Translations under genes and position numbers: made by a program
Shown: positions 32,632 to 44,993 of the stretch, piece by piece
How the letters are laid out: every line of letters starts with the position of its first letter
Numbering within the stretch: position 1 is the stretch's first letter
Source of the DNA: Tetracentron sinense
Lineage: Eukaryota > Streptophyta > Magnoliopsida > Trochodendrales > Trochodendraceae
NCBI GenBank assembly: GCA_015143295.1
Contig: CM026559.1
Location: forward strand, 18,986,826 to 19,050,825
Reading direction: 5' to 3'
Length of the DNA: 64,000 nucleotides
Notes under the pieces: generated by a model
Databases searched by the model: none
What the model was told of the DNA's origin: nothing
The model's input: only the letters and a program-made list of their open reading frames with translations

Positions 32632-35108
32632 TGTAGAACCCGGAACCAAGTTCACTAGGCTGTGAATAGTGCCATGAATAGTGCTATGAATAGTATTTTT
32701 TCCAGGCCTAAACCCTTAATGGGATGATGGATTTCGTGTTTTAAAAAGAAAGGAGGTTTCAAATGAATAAAAATATGTGTGAAACTTGTTTAGGGTATTT
32801 GGTATAAATGAAACAAGAGGATGCAATACTCTTAAGTGTCGCAAATAGGGATTTTTGAAAATTCCCTCAACTTGAGAGAACTCTAGTTTTCTCATCCGAA
32901 ATCAGAATCAAGTGAGTCTTAAGCCATTAGAAAGATATCAGATCCGCTTCGAGGTTCATGTGTATCACATTTCCCGATTTTGAGGCGAAAGCTCGGTGAA
33001 AAGTGGGTTTAGGCAATTTTCTGCTGAAAATTCTGACCAGTCAGATTATAGCAACTTTGGACTAGAAAAAAAGAAGAATAGGAGTTGTACAAAGAGAAAG
33101 GTGTCCCCTTTAAATGTAGGATCCAACGCAAGTTGAATAATCAAAAGCAGATCACCGAGTCAAACGTTATGGCTGAAATACACAACGGGAAAAATAAGGA
33201 ATGACAGTGAAAGGATCTATCTAGTTTGGGGAGGATAGATCAACTTCAATCCCATTACACGGATGGACCTATCCTCCCATGACCGATTGTGATCTATCAA
33301 CCCCAATTTTGTATGGGTTTTTTGGCCGGAGAGGGAATTTTGACGAATTATCGTGGTCATGAAGGATAGATCCTGGTGCCTTGGTTTTGCTTGGAACTGA
33401 CTCCTGAGATATTAGGGGGTGTAATGGTTTTGGCCTAACCCTTGGCTATATAAACCACAATTTTGTGGCTAGGGTTACAGAACCTAGAGAGTAGATTTTT
33501 GAGAGAAAGTTGAAGAAAAGAGGGAGAAGAGTGGTTTCTTTTTGTGCTTTGTGCTAGTGATCAAGGGGGAGTTGATTTTGTCACTTCAAGGCCTTTTATC
33601 TTCCTAAGCTGGATATGCTAGAGGAGTATTCGCAAGCTAGTACCTAGGGCATTCGGTTTTGAAAGGTAAATCACCTTTCTACTAAATTTGCCGATTATGA
33701 TTTCATAAGTAGATTACCCTCTATAACTATCTTTGTGGGATTTATGTATTGAAAGTAATTTGAAAGAAGTTTTTGGGTAAAAAGTGAGGTATAAAAGATG
33801 GTTTGTCTTATGAAAGTTTGGTTATTATCATCAAATGATAAAAGGGTTTGGTTTGATGAAAAGTAGGAATTGTGTGGTGTTTTAACATGTGTGAGTTTGG
33901 TATAAGTTAAAGGAAATTGAAAAAGGAGTTTTTCATAAGGGTTAAGATCAAAATGATTTTTGAAACAAAGGGTTAATTAATCACCTGGTAAGCTGTTAAA
34001 GAATGCTTTTCGACAAAGGTGTATTCAATCCCTCCTCCTAAGGAATTGTATGTTATGTTTTCAAATGAGGGGATGGCGACAACCGTTTTTTAAAAGTAAG
34101 ATTATGAAAGGTATTTGATACCCTTTAAAGTATGTGGTTTTCAAAGAAGGTTGGTAAAGTAAGGTTTTGAAAAGGGATTTATAGACCCCCTTGAAAGGAA
34201 AAGGTTTTGATAAAGGGTATGGATACACCCTTGTAAAATGAAGTTTTTGAAAAGGGTATTTGCATGCCCCTTGTAAAGCTGAACGAAGGAAGTGATGTTG
34301 ATGCACCTGTAAGCGTGATTCGGAAAAAGGTTTTACAACCCCATGAGAAGTGGATTGAAACAAGGGTATCTTAAAACCCCCTGCGAAAAGTGGATTCCGG
34401 ACAGGGTATTTAAATAACCCCTGAGGAAAGTGGATTCGAACCAAGGGTTATTTAGTTGCCCCCCGGATAAAGTAAAATAAGGAATAGTGGGATGTGTTGT
34501 CCCTTGTAAGTATGGTTCCCAATGGGTATTTACTCCCTGATATAAAGCTGAAGAAGACAGAAGTGTATTGTGATACCCCTTGTAAGCGGGGTTCAGAAAA
34601 TGGATTTCACATACCCTGAGAGATGGGATTTGAATAAAAGGGTATGTACAGGCCCCCGATAAGCTGAATAAGAATAAAGGGCTGTGGAGCCCCTTGTAAA
34701 GATGTGATCTGACAAGGGATGTAGATGCCCCCTGACTAAAGATGAGTAAGAAAAGGATATGTGATATCCCTTGTAAATGCTGTTTTGGAAAAAGGATATG
34801 GAATCCCTTGTTAAAGTAAGTTTTGGAAAAAAGGATATGTGATATCCCTGTAAAGTAGGTTCTGGGAAAAAGGAGTTGTGATATCCATGGTAAAGTAGTT
34901 TGAAAGAAAGGAGATTGTGACAAGGATTAAAACCCTACTAAAGAAGTTTTAAGGAAAGAACTCTAAGTACTGTTTTGTAAAGAATGATCCAAAGTAATTT
35001 TGAAAAGCAAGTCGCTAAAGTATGATTGGTCTAGTATTAATTTGCTTAGATGTAAGGTTTTGAAAGTAAGATTTAAAGTAATGGTTTCCGCACTCTGATG
35101 AAAGTATA
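32632..35108 (+). repeat. 3' LTR of I, truncated and indel-rich
   Basis: Matches the 5' LTR from its start to about 30298, where LTR J interrupts. It differs by very many one- to few-base deletions and insertions, often in homopolymers. Its tandem array is degraded. Confidence 0.85.
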
Positions 35109-35950
35109 TGTAGCACCCGATTTTCGATACTAAGGAATAGCATTTTTGTAGTCAAGTGGCCTTTCAAGTAGTCTAATTAAAAATAAATAAGGAGAAATTG
35201 GAATTCTGGGAAATGTCACGAGAATTGTAAGGCTTCGAATAAGACGTTAATCCAACGCAAGTTGAATCGGGTCAAAATCCGACGACCGAGTCAAAAAGAT
35301 CTGGCCAAACAGTTTGGACCGAAGAGCACGACGCCTCGGTCAGTAATCTACGATTGATCGGTAATTATCGACTGGTTAACTTTTTGAAGGGGACAATTTT
35401 CCAGAGAGCTGTTGTTGACTCCCGATTCGCTCAATCAAGACACATATTGCCGGTAGGCAACCGACGACGGGTCTAACCACCAATCGTCGGTCTTCGCGTT
35501 TTTGCCGAAATTCATTAAGGGCTTTTCATCTTTGGGCATTTCCACACTTGCCTTAAAAGGCTTGCCGAGCTAAGGGTGTCATAGACCCTAGGGCAGCATT
35601 TGAGAGAGAGTAGAGGAGGGGAGAGGGGTTTTATTTAGGGTTGCATCTTGAGAGAATCAGGGTTTTGGAAACCAAGATCAGCCAAAAAGCCTGGACTCTC
35701 AAAATCCACTTCAAGCAGTGGGATGTCCAACCCAAGCTGAGGGCAGCGTTTTTCCACGACATTTATTCAAGGGTTTTATCTCTTATTCAAGTTTGTACAC
35801 TACTAAATTCCCTAATACATAACAGTTTCTTTAATTGAGAATGGGTTGAGTTGTGTAAACCCAGGTTATACATTTAAAAAATAATTTAAAGCCATAATTA
35901 TACAAGATAATTAAGTTGGAAGAAGTATGGATGTTGGATGTTGTGGAGGC
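35109..35950 (+). repeat. Chromovirus LTR fragment J
   Basis: Starts TGTAGCACCCG at the break in the I LTR and follows the chromovirus LTR order. It has a degenerate palindrome cluster near 35325-35495 and GGGTTTTGGAAACC-type leader sequence, and reaches a segment like 2630-2680 of the A LTR. It ends near 35950 against the integrase of K, without an LTR terminus. Indel-rich like the preceding LTR. Confidence 0.65.
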
Positions 35951-36826
35951 TTTACAACAGTCAGCTTCCATTGCAAACCAGTAGTATCCTAGCCTGAGAA
36001 TCTTCTCAGAGTGCATTAACTCGTTCATGTGTGGGCCACAGGCTCCTCTGTGAATCTTTTCGACTGTATGTGCTACTTCATTGGTATCAAGGGATCTGAG
36101 CCAGATAAGGTTTGTCGACCTCTTGTACAAGATTCCCCCTGAGATGACGAACTGGATAGCCAGTCTTCAGATTGCCTGTCGGTCAGTTTTTATGGCATTG
36201 AGGGGGAAAGTCTCATCCTTGAGATATTGCTTGATGTCCATGTACCAAGGCTTGTTGTTCGACACTACGTCTAGCTCAAGGCAGTAAGCAGGCTGATCCT
36301 ACTGCTGAATTTCAATTGGCTAGTGGAAGATGCCCTTGGGGATCTGAACCATTGAGGCGAGGGTAGCCAGTGCGTCAGCAAACCTGTTATAATGCCTGGA
36401 TCGGTGGCTGAAGGTGATTCTTCTGAACTGAGTGATCAGCATGTTAGGATAGGCTAAGTACAAAACTAGCCTTGCCTCTCGGATGGCCCAAAATTTGTTT
36501 ACCTGATAGATCATTAGAGATGAGTCACCGTAGACGTCGATCTCTTCGATTCCGATGCCCAGGGCTTTTTTTAGATCGGCAATACATGCCTCGTACTTTA
36601 CCTTGTTGTTGGAGCATCTAAATTTTAGCTTAACCGAGATAGGGAGGTGTGCTCCCTTGGGTGAGATTAGGACTGCTCCTACTCCATGTCCGTGACTGTT
36701 GGCAGCTCCATCAAAATATAACTCCCAGCTGGAGTATTCTTGCTCTTCTGCTTCTGTGTACAAGATGGATTCGTCTGGAAACTGATCATGTACTGAGACA
36801 TAATCCTCTACTGGACTGTGGGCCAA
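35951..36826 (-). pseudogene. pol: K pol: Tat-type second RNase H and integrase start
   Basis: Frame 36826-36320 begins with linker, then WELYFDGAANS, KYEACIADL, VYGDSSLMI and HYNRFADALATLASM. The Asp, Glu, Asp and Asp expected of an RNase H fold are all visible. This extra RNase H is diagnostic of the Tat group. After a break, 36130-35951 encodes the start of the integrase zinc-binding domain (HRGACGPHMNELM, then GYYWFAMEADCCK), where the element ends against J. Confidence 0.88.
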
Positions 36827-36841
36827 GTGATCTGCTATTGC

Positions 36842-38417
36842 CTACCCCTTGATTGATTTCTGTGTCATGTACGTAATGTCGAACTCAGACAAATTTATTA
36901 GCCATCGGGCAGTCCTTCCGGTGGTGGTTGGCTTTTCCAGTAAGTACTTGAGTGGGTCCATCCGGGAGATCAGGATTACCAGGTAGGAAAGCAGATAATA
37001 CCGTAGACGCTGAGTTACCCAGACTAGTGCCAGACATGTTTTCTCAAGAGGGCTGTACCTCTCTTCGTGCTCCAACAGGTGTCTACTGATGTATTAGATG
37101 GCTTGCTCTATTCTGCCTATCTCATCGTGCTATGCCAGGACGCACCCCATGGAGGTTTCTTGCATTGAGATGTAGAATAGTAGGGGCCGTTTTGGTGTAG
37201 GAGGGTTGAGCAAGTATCGCTTTATTATGTCAAATGCTTCCCGACACTGGTCTGTCCAGACGGTAGGTGTATTCTTCAGGGGAAGCTTGAAGATCGGTTC
37301 GCAGATTGGAGTGAGTTGAGAGATGAACCGGCTGATGTACTGAATTCTGCCCATGAAACCCAATGATCTCCTTTTTAGTTTGGGGAATTGGCATTTCAAT
37401 GATAGCCCTAGCTTTGGCTGGATCAATCTCAATACCTCTCTTGCTGACAATAAAACTGAGAAGCTTTCCAGATGAGGCTCCGAAGACGCATTTGACCGGA
37501 TTCAATCTCAAGCCAAACTCTCTAAGTCTGTCACAGAGTCCTTTCAGGTCTTCTGGGTGTTACCTGGCAGTAAGCGATTTGACGATCATGTCATCCACAT
37601 AGACTTCAGTTGACTTGTGGATCATGTCATGAAATAGTGTCGTCATGGCCCTTTGATAGGTTGCCCTTGCATTCTTGAGTCCGAAGGACATGATCTTATA
37701 GCAGAATGTGCCCCAGGGTGTGAAGAAAGAGGTTTTCTCCATGTCTTCTTCTGCCATTCTGAACTGGTTGTATCTGGAGAAACTATCCATGAATGAAAGA
37801 GTCTCGTGCCCCATGGTATTGTCGACTAGAATGTCGATATGCAGCAGAGGGAAGTTGTCTTTAGGGCTTACCATGTTCAGATTTCGGTAGTCGATGCACA
37901 TCCAAACTTTGCTATCTTTCTTAGGTACGGGTACTATATTGGCCAACCATTCAGGATAGGTTGCTACTGCTAGGAAGCCTGCGTTGATCTACTTTTCAAC
38001 TTCTTCTTTGACTTTTTGTGACCATTCGGGCCTCATCCGTCTCAGTTTCTGCTTAACTTGTCTGACGTTTAAGTTCAGGGGTAGTCTATGCACTGCCAGT
38101 GCTGGGTCCAGGCCAAGCATGTCTACGTATGACCAGGCGAAGACATCACTATAGTTTTTTAGAAAGTTGATCATATTTGTCCTCTATTAAGAGTTCATGC
38201 TTGTGCCAATCCTGACTAGCTGTGGGTTGTCCTCAGATCCAAGGTTCACTATCTTGGTATCCTCGATGTTTGACTGCAGAAGCTCTTCACTGAATTCCAG
38301 AAGGTCCAGGAGTTCCTGAGGTGGTTCCTCTTCCTGCTCTGAGTCATATTCCACTTTCGTCAGTTCCAGAAGGGTTTCAGGGGTAGCCCTACTGCAGGCG
38401 ATTTCCTGGCAAATCAA
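36842..38417 (-). pseudogene. pol: K pol: reverse transcriptase and first RNase H, fragmented
   Basis: Pieces in order on the minus strand: 38417-37989 pre-RT linker (DVFAWSYVDMLGLDP); 37946-37560 RT core with KKDSKVWMCIDYRNLN and catalytic YVDDMIVKS; 37511-37130 RT thumb and connection; 37075-36842 the gypsy-type RNase H C-terminal part (YSPLEKTCLALVW, SRMDPLKYL). Each piece is recognisable, but they lie in different frames or are separated by stops, so no full enzyme can be made. Confidence 0.88.
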
Positions 38418-38693
38418 TTAAGCTAAGTTTAGCATGCTTATGATTTTTTATTTTTGGTGGCTTCAGGACACTAGGCCTTCCAAGGGAAGAGTCTGTGTGA
38501 TTTTCGTCATCAGCCAAAAATGTTTTGATGCAAAACATGATTTTGAGTCAAACGATCCGATTTTATTTATAAAACAAATATGATTGTTTACAAAAGTTTG
38601 ACTCAGACAAAAAGAGGCTGACAGTGGCCCGACATTTGGATTTTGCAAACGGGAGCAAAGAGAAATAGAAGGAGGAGAAAGGGTGATGCTTGT

Positions 38694-39919
38694 TCACTGC
38701 TTGACCTTTCCTGCACTGCTGCTGCACTGGCCTTGACTGGCCTCGATTGTGAGAGCCTCAGTACACCAACGGATCAGTGGATGGTGACTGGAAGATGCTT
38801 CAGTGCTGTCAGAGAGGGTGCAAACCTGCTCTCTTGCTAGGTATTCTGTTTCTGTTGTAGCATCTTTGACAGCTAGCTCGTCGATCAAAGTGGCCATACT
38901 GAAAACCTCTGGGACTGGATTCCTTGAAAATTCAACATTGGACTGAGGGATTGAGGCAACAGGTGTAGTAGGGTAAGGCTCAAAGTTTCCAACTGGGAAG
39001 GTTACAGAGATATGGGGTCGAGGTTCTAGTTTCGTCGACCGGTTGTTCTTCTGTGTGAGCTTGCCAAGATAGTCCTTATATGTGGGCCTGTAGCCTAGTC
39101 CAAATGGTACGATGTAGCACAGAGGAGTATATCTCTTCTTCATTCCCTGGTTTCAGGATCTAAAACCTGCCCTTGGTTGGTAGTTCATCTTCGCCATTAT
39201 CCTGACAAACAGCGGAATCTGCTTCTTCTTCTGCTTCTCTATTCGGGTGATAGAACTGACCTACTCAAATTGATATGACATGAAGGATGTGCCCTGCCCG
39301 AGCTCCTGTACGTCCTTGAAGAACTTGCCAATTCCTTTGATGGTACAATGACCAGGCAGTCGTCTTGGATAAATTTGATTCTTTGGTGCAAAGAGGAAGG
39401 AATGGCTCCAGGCGCGTGGATCCACGGCCTCCCTAGGAGCAAGGTGAATGAGGCAGGCAGATTTACTACTTGGAAGTTTGTAGTGAATTGAGCAAGTCCG
39501 ACTCTGATAGCCAGATCACTGTCGCCAAGATTCTGCCGTGTGGAGTTGTCAAAAACCCTTATCATTTTGAGTCTCTTCTTTATATGGCTGAGGTCCATTC
39601 CCAAGCTTTGTAACGTTGACAGTGTATAGACGTTTAGGCTGGAGCCGTTGTCGACTAGTACTAAAGAGAGGGTTCTGTCCACGCATTGCACTGCTATGTA
39701 GAGGGCTCGGGTATGGTCCCTATCTCCGTCCAGTATCTCTTCTTCAATAAAGGAGATGACTCGGGGTTCTAGTACTTCGCCCACCATATGCCCTAGCTTC
39801 TCGGGTGTTATGTCTGGTGTTACGTGGGTGCTATTGAATACCCAGAGGAGTTGCTTCCGATGATGCTCCGATGTCAGGAGAAGACCCAAGATTGATATCT
39901 GAGCTGGGACCTTACTCAA
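38694..39919 (-). pseudogene. pol: K protease and flanking linkers
   Basis: Frame 39919-39239 (226 aa) contains a retropepsin-like core with LVDNGSSLNV, where the usual DTG or DNG motif is DNG, and LLGRPWIHAPGAIPS near its end. This is typical of Tat/Ogre protease. The piece at 39143-38694 is the poorly conserved linker between protease and RT. Stops separate the two. Confidence 0.75.
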
Positions 39920-40181
39920 CTGCTGAGTAATGTTAAATTCTTCTGCCTTTTCTAAGATCTTTAGCAGAACTGCAGAGTCTACTGCTTCCTTGTCAAGGTC
40001 TGGTACCTTTGCTTTTTCTGTTTCCTTATCTTTCCTTATCCCTTTTTACCAGCTCAGCATGCGTTGGTTGGTTCACCCAGCCTGAACGGGTCAAGTTGGC
40101 AATACTCTTGCTCTCAATGATGAGGGAGCGGGGAGCAGGTAGATGGTTTAGGCTGAGAGGCTGAGCAGAGAGATGAGGGAT

Positions 40182-41896
40182 TCAGACTGGGCCTGTAGGG
40201 GTTGAGGCTTGGGCTGGAGCCATGGAACAATTGACTGGACACGGGATTGTGTAGACAATTTTCTTTCTGTCAGTTTTGAGAGTGGATAGTGGAACTGGGG
40301 CCTCAATGGCCTGGATGTTTGTCAAAGGAAGAGGGAAAAAGACTGGAGGTTTGTAGGTAGGCCTGATGATGCCATCGTCTATTGCTGGTGCGGGAGGTCT
40401 TGGCTGTCCTGCCCGGGCTCTTCCCACTGTATAAAGTTGAATTGATTGTTGTGTGGGGGCAGTGGTGCCTGGGTGATGCTGGTGTTGCTTGGAGCAGCTC
40501 AACCCTACCTTTATCGAGGAGATCCTGGATGGTACACTTTAGGCCGATGCAATAGTCAGTTGCATGGTCTAGGCCTTGGGGGATTATGCAATGTTGGTTG
40601 ACATCATAGTTCTTGTTTCTCTTTTCAGGAGGTAAAAGGGAAGTAGGGCCTCTAAGGTGAGAAGACTCCGCTTAGTCAGAAACTCTAACAACTGGTTGAA
40701 AGTATAGGGTAGAGGAGTAAAGTTTCGAGGGGGCTTATTCCGGTGTTGGTTTTGCCCCTGGTTAGGCCAGGTTGGTCGGGTGTTTCTGCTGACTAGCTGA
40801 GCTGGAGCTGCTGGGAGTCGGATGGGTGCTGTAGGAGCCACCATGCTTATATTTTCTTCTTTTTATGGTCCCGTGGACCGTTATTCCTACTGGTTGAAGC
40901 TGTTGTCTTCGGAGGATCAACTCCTAGACTGGAGCGGATTGCCCCACTCTTGATAGCCGTTTCAATACATGCACCAGTCTTGACGATGGTGCCGAAGTCA
41001 ACTATAGGCAAGGTGACCATCAAGGTTGAATAGGGCTGCTTTAGTGTGCCCATGAACATTTTCGCGAGTTCCTCCTTCAGGATAGGAGTAGGGATTTTGG
41101 TTGCCATTTCCCTCCACTGAGTGGCGTACTCTAGGAAGGATTCGTTATTATGCTAGCTCATCTATTTGAGCTGACTCCGTTGAGGCCGGAGTTCCTGGTT
41201 AAAGGAGTATTGCTCAATAAAGCAGTCCATGGCATCCTGCCACGTCTTGATCCTTTGCTTATCCGTAGACATCCACCACGTCAAGGCTGCTCCCTTTAGG
41301 CTTTTCTGGAAGTACTGTATCGGGAGAGGCTGATTCTTCTGGTGTAAGAGCATGTCCCCCAAGTAAAGTTGTAAGTGCTGTGTCGGGCAGCCTGATCCAT
41401 CATACTTGTCAAAGTCGAGGACCTTGAAGCCTACCGGTATGACTTCTCCTGATAAGAAAGTCAAGTCCTCCAGAGACAGACTAGTATTGGCGGAAGCACC
41501 TTTCATCCTTTTTAGTTCTTCTTTCATCTGCTTGAATTCTTCGTGTTGGTCACAAAGAGCTGTCATTGTATTTGAGGAAGAAGATGGTCTGTCTTTATTA
41601 ATATGGGAGGCCTTGAGCTACTCCGCACCCATCACAATGTTCATACTCCATGTCTCCCCTGCCGCAGTAGGTCTGGGGTTAGGGATGATGAACGGGTTTT
41701 GGTGAGGCTCAGGAATGGGTTGTTCGGCTGATTCACCAGTCGGGTTTCGGGAAATGGCTTCTTCGATACGGGTACCCAGGAGAATTGTCAAGAAATCCAG
41801 AACCTTATCCAGTTTGGACTGTATGGCCGCGATGTCTCTCTCGTGAGACTGTAGGATCTTGTTAGTTCTCTGCTGCTGGTCAGCTGGTTCTGCCAT
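40182..41896 (-). pseudogene. gag: K gag, fragmented
   Basis: The start is probably at 41896 (MAEPADQQQ, followed by a coiled-coil-like stretch). Capsid-type sequence lies at 41566-41162, with FDKYDGSGCPTQHLQLY and ALTWWMSTD; the WW pair and following region are as in plant retrotransposon gag. Further pieces are at 41107-40847, 40844-40584 and 40502-40182 (Pro-rich tail). At least four breaks separate them. Confidence 0.8.
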
Positions 41897-42161
41897 TGTA
41901 TCCGAGCTACTTTTTAACTGTGCTTTGACTGGTACTCGCTCGGAGACTGATATTTATGTTAAGATTGTGTCCTCTACTTCTACGAGAAGGGCAGTGAAGG
42001 ATCAGGTCATGGGTCGGCTCATGCAACTGAAAAGAATGCAACGACTAATCACGATTATGCATGAAGTGCAAGACAGAAAATGTAAGAAAGATTTTCATTG
42101 ATAGCAGTGATTGAGTGATTGTGTTACAGGACTGACTCAACAAAACAAAAAAGACTTAACC

Positions 42162-42343
42162 CTAGGCTGGCCCGTCGGGGATAGCAAAGTCAAGCAACCG
42201 GGGCACACCGTCACAGTCCATGACCTGTTGCTGGAGGGATATAATTTTGACCTCCATGTGCTCGATTGTCTCCAAGGCACTATACATATGGGACCTGTAC
42301 TGACAAATCTGGCTGGTCATCTCCCCCTTTGCACTATCAAGCT
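42162..42343 (-). pseudogene. K ORF1, C-terminal piece
   Basis: The last part of the extra ORF upstream of gag: a heptad-like stretch (SALETIEHMEVKIISLQQQ) ending at 42162, about 270 bp before the gag start. Element C separates it from the next piece at 52607. Confidence 0.6.
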
Positions 42344-44913
42344 TGTCGCGACCCAAAACCCACCCTAGGAGTTAGAGTGAATCTTGGACGACTTAATCAT
42401 GACTTACAGGACTTGCTTGACGAACCAACCTGCAAAACCCACTGAACATATACAATAGAGGGTAACAGCGGAAGCATAACTATAAACCATAGCGGAAGTC
42501 TAACAAACCTCTAAGTATATACACATGGTCCAAGTTTTAATACAAAGAAATTAAAACAAAGAAAGTGCGGACATGCCCGCCAAAATACATGGATATAATC
42601 GCTCATGCTCACCCCCAGCTAATCCACTCAGAATCTAACACCACCTACTGATAACCCTCTACGGGAGGTTCCTCCAAAGGCTCCTCGACGTACTCCTCCT
42701 CCACCCATGGACCAGGAGCACAAACATCAAATGGAGCAGCAACTCCCTCAGAACCTGCTGACATAAGAAGTACGGCTGAGCATGGAATACTCAGCGGGTA
42801 CAAAATACTAACCAATAGTCATAGCACGAGATAGCAATGCACACATATATATATATAAGATAGGAACAGTTCATATCATACAAGGAAGTAAAGCAGTTTG
42901 TAATCATGCTTGCATTCAGAAAAGCTGATAAAACCCTTGAAGACCTTGTGCACTTGACTTGACTGAAATTACCCTTTTTATGCTTGAAACCTTGTCTACC
43001 GTATCATGCGTGTCATGCTTGTATCATGCGTGTCATGCTTGTATCGTGCGTGTCATGTTTGTCATGCTTGCTTGGAAAGTAAACTACTTGTGAGGGAAGG
43101 GAGACCCTTCTTCCTAGAATGCTTATGCTTGTCATGCCATGCCTTGTCATGCTTGCTTGGAAGAGTAAACTACTTGTGAGGGAAGGGAGACCCTTCTTCC
43201 TAGAATGCTTATGCTTGTCATGCCATGCCTTGTCATGCTTGCTTGGAAGAGTAAACTACTTGTGAGGGAAGGGAGACCCTTCTTATGTTATGTATACACT
43301 TGCGAGGGAAGGGAGACCCTTCTTATGAAAATGTATGATTGTCTTATCCTTGCCAAAAGCGAGGTAAAACATATCGTACGATATGCCCCACCTCTAAACC
43401 GTGTTCTTGAAAACCCCGATAAAACATGTCATGCATGCGTTCTTGTGAGATCGTGTGCATACTTGCATTGGAATTAAATATGACATTTGAGGGATTTCAC
43501 AATATGTAGCATATGCAATTTCAAACAAATAATCTCTCATGACATTTTTGGGAAAATGAGAACTCACTCTATCATAAGCCCTAACAAGTTACATAATTTA
43601 AGCATTCATTTTCTTGACTTTAACATTCATTTTATTCACCTTGGCATTTCATCAAGCATAGAATGTGTCCATTATTTATTTAAACCTAAATCATGCTTTT
43701 CTAGGTGAATTATACTCATATCACACTTGTTTGTTTATTATTGGAACAATGCCCTCCCCATTTCAATCATCACAACCCAACCGTTGGCATCCAATCGCCC
43801 ATTCCATCTCCATTCACCATTTACAACCATCCACCTCATAGCACATGTGTAAATAAAGGAAATTAAAGAGGAATAAAGTAAAAGAAAGAACTATAACTAG
43901 GAGGGTAGCAAGAAGTACCGACCTTGAAGAAATGAGGAAGAAACCCCTTGAGAAAATCCTCACTTGATTGGAATGATCCAAGCTTGATTTGGGGAAGATC
44001 CAACCCTTGATTGAAGCTCTTCTTGGTTTCAAGCAAAACCCTCTTTGGAATGCTCAAGATCCTTTCCCTCTCTTTCTAGGAACTCTCCTTGGTTTAGGGT
44101 AACCCAAAAACCCTCTCTAAGCCTTCTATTTATAGTGTAAGGGGTGAAAAATCCCTAAAAAATCGCATCCAAGAAAGTAAAATCGCGTATCCACGATCGT
44201 TCGTAGCGATTTACGATCGATCGTAGCCTTCTACGATCAATCGTGGCTTCTTACGATCAATCGTAGTTTCACCCGAGAGTTTCCAGCATTTCTGGGGATT
44301 TACGATCGATCGTAGCAACTCTACGATCGTTCGTAGCTCCGCTACGATCGTTCGTAGGGTCCCTACGAGCGATCGCAACTTTTGCAGAAAGTTTTCAGTA
44401 TTTTTTCATTTTCGTATTTTGGCCATAACTTTTGACTCGCTTGTCTGATTTTGACGATTCAACTTGCGTTAGATTTTTCTTTCGAAGGAGAACAACTTTC
44501 ATGTTTTTCACAACTTCCAATTCTCCCTTTTTATTGGACCATTTTTCCCCTAAACCTGACTGATCCGAAATTGGGTTTCGTCAATCCAGATTTTTAAACC
44601 GACCCGACTTCAGAAATCGGTCTTTTGATCTAACACACACTCAAAACCAAGACAAGTGATCAACATGAACCCCGAAGAGGGTTCAATTACGTTTCCAAAA
44701 ATCCAAGAATCGCTTGATTCCGACGAGTGGTGTGAACGGTAGGGCTATTTAGAGTCGAGGGCATGCCAAGGCATAACCCTTGTCAATACTCAAGAGTATT
44801 CTATACTCTTGCCTATTTCATTCCAAACACCCATACACCATAATTACATTTTTAAATGCTTTAATATATGATATCATTCGTCGTACATGGCCATCAAGAT
44901 CCGGGGTTCTACA
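42344..44913 (-). repeat. 3' LTR of C (2570 bp)
   Basis: Ends TGTCGCG and GTTCTACA. On the minus strand: palindromes of the CTACGATCGTTCGTAG and TACGATCGATCGTA types (44191-44384), TATAAATA at 44134-44127, four tandem units at 43088-43324 built on GGGAAGGGAGACCCTTCTT, conserved hairpin 42795-42775. Confidence 0.95.
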
Positions 44914-44950
44914 TCCTCCCCCCCTTATAGAAATTTCGTCCTCGAAATTG
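44914..44950 (-). other. Polypurine tract and pre-LTR hairpin of C
   Basis: Minus strand: AATTTCG/AGGA/CGAAATTT, then TAAGGGGGGGAGGA directly before the 3' LTR, as in A and B. Confidence 0.85.
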
Positions 44951-44993
44951 GAACGATACATAGAGATTACAAGGAACAAAATTTACATAAACA

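Larger units (their letters stand above)
27851..35108 (+). mobile_element. Gag-only Ty3/gypsy element I (non-autonomous)
   Basis: 5' LTR 27851-30802 (2952 bp), primer site 30807-30818, internal region of only 1829 bp, polypurine tract 32619-32631, 3' LTR from 32632 cut at 35108 by J. The internal region has a damaged gag and no protease, RT or integrase. The LTR ends (TGTAGAACC to CTTGACA) and gag place it beside the chromoviruses here, but in a distinct family. GTGGT precedes it as its probable target site. Confidence 0.88.

Noticed and set aside
34333..34923. 196-aa minus-strand open frame
   Set aside because: Antisense of the degraded array in the I 3' LTR; low complexity, and the frame depends on indels that may be sequence errors.
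43088..43324. Regular repeats and the palindrome clusters as a CRISPR-like array
   Set aside because: Units are adjacent or separated by non-unique spacers within LTRs of a plant genome; no cas genes.
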